A stretch of DNA of 10,159 nucleotides from Ectocarpus siliculosus (Eukaryota > Sar > Phaeophyceae > Ectocarpales > Ectocarpaceae), in assembly GCA_000310025.1 (NCBI GenBank), contig FN649731.1, positions 3,879,481 through 3,889,639 of the forward strand. Direction: 5' to 3'. Below the pieces are notes generated by a model. It was not told the DNA's origin. It searched no databases and saw only the letters and a list, made by a program, of their open reading frames with translations. The translations under genes were made by a program, and so were the position numbers. Shown piece by piece: positions 8,001 through 10,159 of the stretch (position 1 is its first letter; every line of letters begins with the position of its first letter).

Positions 8001-9245
8001 TTGGACGGCAACAAGCTGCTTTCCACCTCCTACGACGGGACTGTTAGAAGGATGGACGTAGAGAAGGGTGCCTTCGAACAGGTGAACGACTACCATACGC
8101 ATGTTGTGGCTACTGGTGGTAGTAGCGGTGGGGGGTTCGAAAACCAAGACAAGACCCAGTCTGGTTTGGCACAGCAAACGCAAGGATGATGACACTACCA
8201 CCTCCTCCTTCATTATTGTGATGTGATAGCCTGGGCCGGCGAAAACCTAGCATATCGCTCCGTCCCGGCATTGGAGGGATGCGAGGTCTAACGGCTATGG
8301 CATGCGTTTACATTATTTCACCCCAACCCCCCCCCCCGCGTTACCCTGGGTCCGCATTTTTGTACCAGGTGTTTGGCAACAAGGCGGGAGAAGACGCGTT
8401 TTTCACGGACGGCCATCTGGTTGCGGAGGACAGGTTGCTGCTGTTATCAGACGGCGTGGGCGATATCACTGCCGTAGACCTCCGCACCACCACACAAGTG
8501 AGAACGATCAAAGTCTCGCCGCGTGCCTGCCCGAAGCACGTGGTGTCTGACATGATCCCCTCTGCTAGACCATGCGCGATCAAACGCACAGAGCGTACCT
8601 TTTGATGCCTGTGCTCTTGTGCGCGAACGCTCCTAAACAAATATTTGGAACATTTGCAGAACTGGTCTTCATTGCACCGTGTCTTCTTGGACCGTTTGTT
8701 CTTCCCCTGTGGTGCAGGGTAAGACAGTGACGGCTGGTGAAGCTGCCCTCTCCCTAACTAACCCCAACGTCCTTCCAATCCTGACTTAAAAGGTTATTTT
8801 CCCATGCTATTAACTTTCATTTTCCTTTTCTGACTGATCCTAAAGTAACGTCTTGTTCCCGAACGGTGCGGTAGTAGTCGGTTGGCCGTGTTCGGCTTCT
8901 TGCCGCTTTGTGCGGCCTCCTGTTTTGCTTGGACGTATGTGGGCATTGTTTTTGCGCACGGGATTTTTCGGGTAGTTAGTCTGTAACCATGGAAGGGGTC
9001 CGCATCAGTTTAGACCAGTACTGAGCAGATCTCGGAACGGTTTATAATGTGAAGACGGAAACAACAAACTCCTCGAAAATGATCAACATATATGCGACTC
9101 TTGTATTCTTTGTTTCTTCTTGGTGGGGGTATATTGGTCTGCCCTCTGGACGGACGGACCGGCGCAGGTTTGGAAGCGCGAGGCCCACGAAAAGAAAGTG
9201 AACACCGTGCACGTGCATCCCGGCAACAGGCACCTCTTCGTTACG
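4699..9245 (+). CDS. WDR76/Cmr1-type WD40 repeat protein, 5' and central part, seven exons, 3' partial
   Basis: Exons 4699-5087, 6070-6280, 6937-7022, 7571-7685, 7887-8081, 8369-8497 and 9168-9245 join in matching phase to 1203 nt (401 codons). Features in order: basic N-terminus (RRSPRLSP, residues 4-11); the conserved helix SAYELQRLAKMKENAMMMAS (71-90) followed by LGL; RESARVRGK (130-138); an Ala tract (165-172); an acidic linker (209-225); and WD40 blades from about 240. Diagnostic blocks are ERAYSTTWHPSGDKLLLAVG (246-265), GNVGLW (269-274), STSYDGTVRR (313-322) and AHEKKVNTVHVHP (381-393). The family (human WDR76, yeast Cmr1/YDL156w) is nuclear. It is linked to DNA-damage response and protein quality-control foci, and in animals to CUL4-DDB1 ubiquitin ligases. 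Family members are about 500-630 residues, so roughly the last three blades are missing here. The start was chosen because it is the first in-frame ATG and gives the basic N-terminus. The same cellular role here is inference. Confidence 0.93.
5088..6069 (+). other. WDR76/Cmr1 intron 1 (982 nt)
   Basis: The donor is GTAACT and the acceptor is cacgcag. The interior is T-rich, strongly so between about 5465 and 5570. Open frames inside (for example 5461-5808) translate to hydrophobic Phe/Leu/Cys-rich strings from the T-rich DNA and match nothing known. No other gene is seen. Confidence 0.8.
6070..6280 (+). CDS. WDR76/Cmr1 exon 2 (RESARVRG motif, Ala tract)
   Basis: This 211-nt exon opens with the base that completes Arg130 and continues ESARVRGKTPEGLP. 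That makes PARS-RESARVRG, the conserved RRSxRxRG-type motif of the family, split by intron 1. A (GCG)7GCA run encodes eight alanines. Two SPR-type sites (SPRSPR) follow and may be proline-directed kinase sites. The exon ends in phase 0 at donor GTATGA. Confidence 0.9.
6173..6196 (+). repeat. (GCG)7GCA coding repeat, alanine tract
   Basis: The repeat codes for Ala165-172 in the linker between the RESARVRG motif and the WD40 domain. It is a low-complexity insert in a region expected to be disordered, and its length may vary between individuals. Confidence 0.9.
6281..6936 (+). other. WDR76/Cmr1 intron 2 (656 nt)
   Basis: The donor is GTATGA and the acceptor is gctcgcaag. The intron contains a tandem duplication of about 90-bp period (listed separately). 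I find no exon here: the phase-0 end of exon 2 joins the phase-0 start of exon 3 directly. Confidence 0.75.
6411..6577. repeat. Tandem duplication, period 90 bp, two copies
   Basis: Copy 1 starts at 6411 and copy 2 at 6501. The first 60 bases of the two copies agree at about 53 positions, including ttctgctcaggcggg in both. Similarity fades after about 67 bases. The duplication lies wholly inside intron 2. Confidence 0.85.
6937..7022 (+). CDS. WDR76/Cmr1 exon 3 (acidic linker)
   Basis: This 86-nt exon encodes MMGGLVGRYDRDGNEEDYEL and then AEPDDALK plus two bases (AG) of Arg229. The peptide is acidic and probably disordered, as linkers before the family's propeller usually are. It lacks a diagnostic motif. 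The call rests on codon composition, the acceptor (cgcaag), the donor (ag|GTATTG) and the fact that both phases match exons 2 and 4. Confidence 0.72.
7161..7177. repeat. Small perfect hairpin in intron 3
   Basis: TGGCTGC-TTC-GCAGCCA forms a 7-bp GC-rich stem. There is no T-run after it and no sign that it is an RNA gene. It is most likely incidental. Confidence 0.6.
7460..7469 (+). repeat. C10 homopolymer in intron 3
   Basis: Ten consecutive C residues lie about 100 bases upstream of the exon 4 acceptor. Confidence 0.85.
7571..7685 (+). CDS. WDR76/Cmr1 exon 4 (first WD40 blade)
   Basis: The first base completes Arg229 and the exon continues LSCLKVEETGVCKVVRERAY and STTWHPSGDKLLLAVGDK. The (K)V..ERAYS..xHPSxDKLLxAxGDK pattern opens the propeller in the whole family. 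A second acceptor at 7585-7586 also gives the frame, but only the 7570 acceptor matches the phase left by exon 3. The donor is the weak GTCGTT, and its neighbourhood is duplicated 40 bp downstream. Confidence 0.88.
7668..7730 (+). repeat. 40-bp-period duplication covering the exon 4 splice donor
   Basis: cttgctgtggg-g/a-gacaaggt-c/t-gt occurs at 7668-7690 and again at 7708-7730. Both copies carry an acaag|GT donor-like site. Use of the second site would add 40 nt and break the frame. A shorter echo (ttagcttgctg) follows at 7742. Confidence 0.85.
7686..7886 (+). other. WDR76/Cmr1 intron 4 (201 nt)
   Basis: The donor is GTCGTT and the acceptor is tttcctcaag. It is the shortest intron of the gene. 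The frame from exon 4 stays open to the TAG at 7743-7745. Confidence 0.8.
7887..8081 (+). CDS. WDR76/Cmr1 exon 5 (end of blade 1, blade 2)
   Basis: This 195-nt exon is phase 0 at both ends. It encodes VGNVGLWTVDETDD, the closing strand of blade 1. It continues with GVFQFKPHTGAVPRMTFDPL, then LLSTSYDGTVRRMDVEKGAFEQ. The joined sequence GDK-VGNVGLW and the SYDGTVRRxDxEKxxFE block are the most characteristic parts of the WDR76/Cmr1 family. The donor is GTGAAC. Confidence 0.95.
8082..8368 (+). other. WDR76/Cmr1 intron 5 (287 nt)
   Basis: The donor is GTGAAC and the acceptor is ttgtaccag. The intron contains a run of 11 C residues at 8327-8337, only about 30 bases before the acceptor, where the pyrimidine tract is expected. 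Some open reading continues past the exon 5 donor but does not resemble the family. Confidence 0.8.
8327..8337 (+). repeat. C11 homopolymer near the exon 6 acceptor
   Basis: Eleven C residues are followed by gcgttaccctgg and the acceptor. The run may serve as part of the polypyrimidine tract. It is also a place where sequencing length errors are likely. Confidence 0.85.
8369..8497 (+). CDS. WDR76/Cmr1 exon 6 (blade 3)
   Basis: This 129-nt exon is phase 0 at both ends. It encodes VFGNKAGEDAFFTDGHLVAE, then DRLLLLSDGVGDITAVDLRTTTQ. The closing ITAVDLR (365-371) stands where the family has a V/W-D-x-R element. In DDB1-binding WD40 proteins the WDxR (DWD) box contacts DDB1; here the Trp is Val, while Asp and Arg are kept. 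The donor is GTGAGA. Confidence 0.9.
8498..9167 (+). other. WDR76/Cmr1 intron 6 (670 nt)
   Basis: The donor is GTGAGA and the acceptor is ccggcgcag. The intron is T-rich in places, with no exon-like segment or recognisable element. The joined exons (DLRTTTQ-VWKREAHEKKVNT) read through as the family does, so no exon is missing here. Confidence 0.8.
9168..9245 (+). CDS. WDR76/Cmr1 exon 7 (start of blade 4)
   Basis: This 78-nt exon is phase 0 at both ends. It encodes VWKREAHEKKVNTVHVHPGN followed by RHLFVT. The HEKKVNTxxxHP motif is shared across the family. The donor is the strong GTGAGT. The blade should continue in exon 8 with a closing xDxTVRLWD-type strand. Confidence 0.92.
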
Positions 9246-10159
9246 GTGAGTGAGCGGGGAGCGTGTTGTGTTGCCATTCGTTACATTACAAAACGTTTCA
9301 CCGTTCGAGAATCTAATAGCAGTTCTTTGTGCGTCTCCTTGGGTTTGTAGCCTGCGACATCGGGTTTTCCTTGAAGAGTGGGAAAGGAGACGTACTGAAA
9401 AGAGGACAATGTCGTACGCAGTCGAGGAGTGACCCCACTTTTGTTTGTCTTCCTCGTTTCGCCGGGCAAGAAACGAAGACAAACGGACTTTCTGTTGAAA
9501 ATCCCCCCCACCCTACGAGCTCAAGTCTAGTTGTTCTTGAAACATTACGTCATGTTATTGACAAGGGTGGCGACGCCGTCACTACAAGGAGGTGCTTGCT
9601 TTTTTCAACACACAATGTGAAGAAATAGGTTTGAAGCCTAGCCATGGCAATCGTTGAGGTGTTGGAAAATGCGTGCCTCCTGTCTAGACTACAGCAGTCT
9701 ATGCACGCGCGAGAAAGTGAAACGACTGCTGTTGCGTTTAATAATTCAAGAAGCACTGTTCTTCTTCCTAGTTCCGAACTTATTCCTTATTCCGAAAAGA
9801 GAGGTGATGCCACAATTAGCATTTCATAGGCGTGCAATTTAAACTTCGGGAGCATTGGCTCGAAGAAAAGTGATGGGTCATGATCAATTTATACGCACAC
9901 AATACTACCGCTGAATCTTTCTCGCGATACAATCACTCTTAAGGCAAACGCCGCGGACGCATGGCGAAGGGGGTGGAAAGTCCCATTTGTATTAAACGAA
10001 TTGGATGAACACACACACAAACCGCAAATGATACCCATGGGACGGCGCAGAACAATATCAGCGTTTGTATGTTATGTTTTTTTTCATTTACTGTGTTTGG
10101 TTATTTTTAGTCGCGGTCGAAGAGGTGTTCCGGCCGTGCGACTCCGGTGCGAGAGAGCG
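9246..10159 (+). other. Intron 7 and unresolved 3' sequence of WDR76/Cmr1
   Basis: The segment opens with donor GTGAGT. I looked for the expected closing strand of blade 4 (a WD dipeptide in a phase-0 frame) and found none. The only strong late acceptor is the tract ending ttatttttag at 10110. The 49 GC-rich bases after it are open in phase 0 (SRSKRCSGRATPVRES) but do not look like a WD40 strand, so they may or may not be exon 8. The rest of the gene lies beyond the window. Confidence 0.5.

Noticed and set aside
7704-8213. Minus-strand 169-residue ORF
   Set aside because: It is antisense to WDR76/Cmr1 exon 5, whose plus-strand reading matches the family closely.
10111-10159. Exon 8 of WDR76/Cmr1 after the acceptor at 10110
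   Set aside because: The acceptor is good and the frame is open, but the 16 residues do not resemble a WD40 closing strand and no donor is visible in the window. It is left as a possibility only.
1-10159. CRISPR arrays, tRNA, rRNA, bacterial operons, riboswitches, phage or IS elements
   Set aside because: No regularly spaced repeats, cloverleaf, rRNA signature, Shine-Dalgarno-led gene sets or transposase motifs were seen. The spliced genes show this is eukaryotic nuclear DNA.

Overview
This window is nuclear DNA from an intron-rich eukaryote. It holds parts of two protein-coding genes that point away from each other. The coding exons are short (28-389 nt) and GC-rich with G/C-ending codons. 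The introns are long (195-2356 nt), begin with GT, end with AG and are rich in T and simple repeats. That architecture would fit a stramenopile, and a brown alga of the Ectocarpus type best of all. The taxonomic guess is inference from gene structure and repeat style, because no rRNA, organelle gene or other marker is present.

Left part, minus strand (positions 1-3381): the 5' half of a dienelactone-hydrolase family gene (alpha/beta hydrolase). Four coding exons can be joined in matching phase: 3381-3354, 997-923, 527-463 and 267-170. They read from Met1 through the Cys-Cys N-terminus, the DYTPKG and YDIFGF motifs and the PDFxxGxPWP motif. The exons that should carry the nucleophile Cys and the catalytic Asp and His lie off the left edge. 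The first coding exon is only 28 nt and is separated from the second by a 2356-nt intron. That intron contains a (GCA)15 / (AC)n compound microsatellite and nothing else I can call coding.

Middle (3382-4698): 1317 bp between the two start codons. It must hold both 5' UTRs and both promoters. No known protein motif is visible. The long open frames on both strands look like chance, low-complexity translations. One upstream ORF (4490-4702) ends in an ATGA overlap with the downstream start codon.

Right part, plus strand (4699 to the right edge): the 5' and central part of a WDR76/Cmr1-type WD40 gene, a nuclear DNA-damage-linked WD-repeat family. Seven exons join in perfect phase: 4699-5087, 6070-6280, 6937-7022, 7571-7685, 7887-8081, 8369-8497 and 9168-9245. 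Together they give 401 residues: the conserved N-terminal YELxRLxxMKxN..SLGL helix, an R-E-S-A-R-V-R-G motif, an acidic linker and the first three to four WD40 blades. The remaining blades are not found in the last 900 bp and must lie mostly or wholly beyond position 10159.

Other structure: a 90-bp-period tandem duplication in intron 2, a 40-bp-period duplication that copies the exon-4 splice-donor region, two poly-C tracts upstream of acceptors, and a (GCG)7 alanine tract inside exon 2. No CRISPR array, tRNA, rRNA or intact mobile element was seen. The two genes have no evident shared pathway. They are neighbours that probably share a divergent promoter region.
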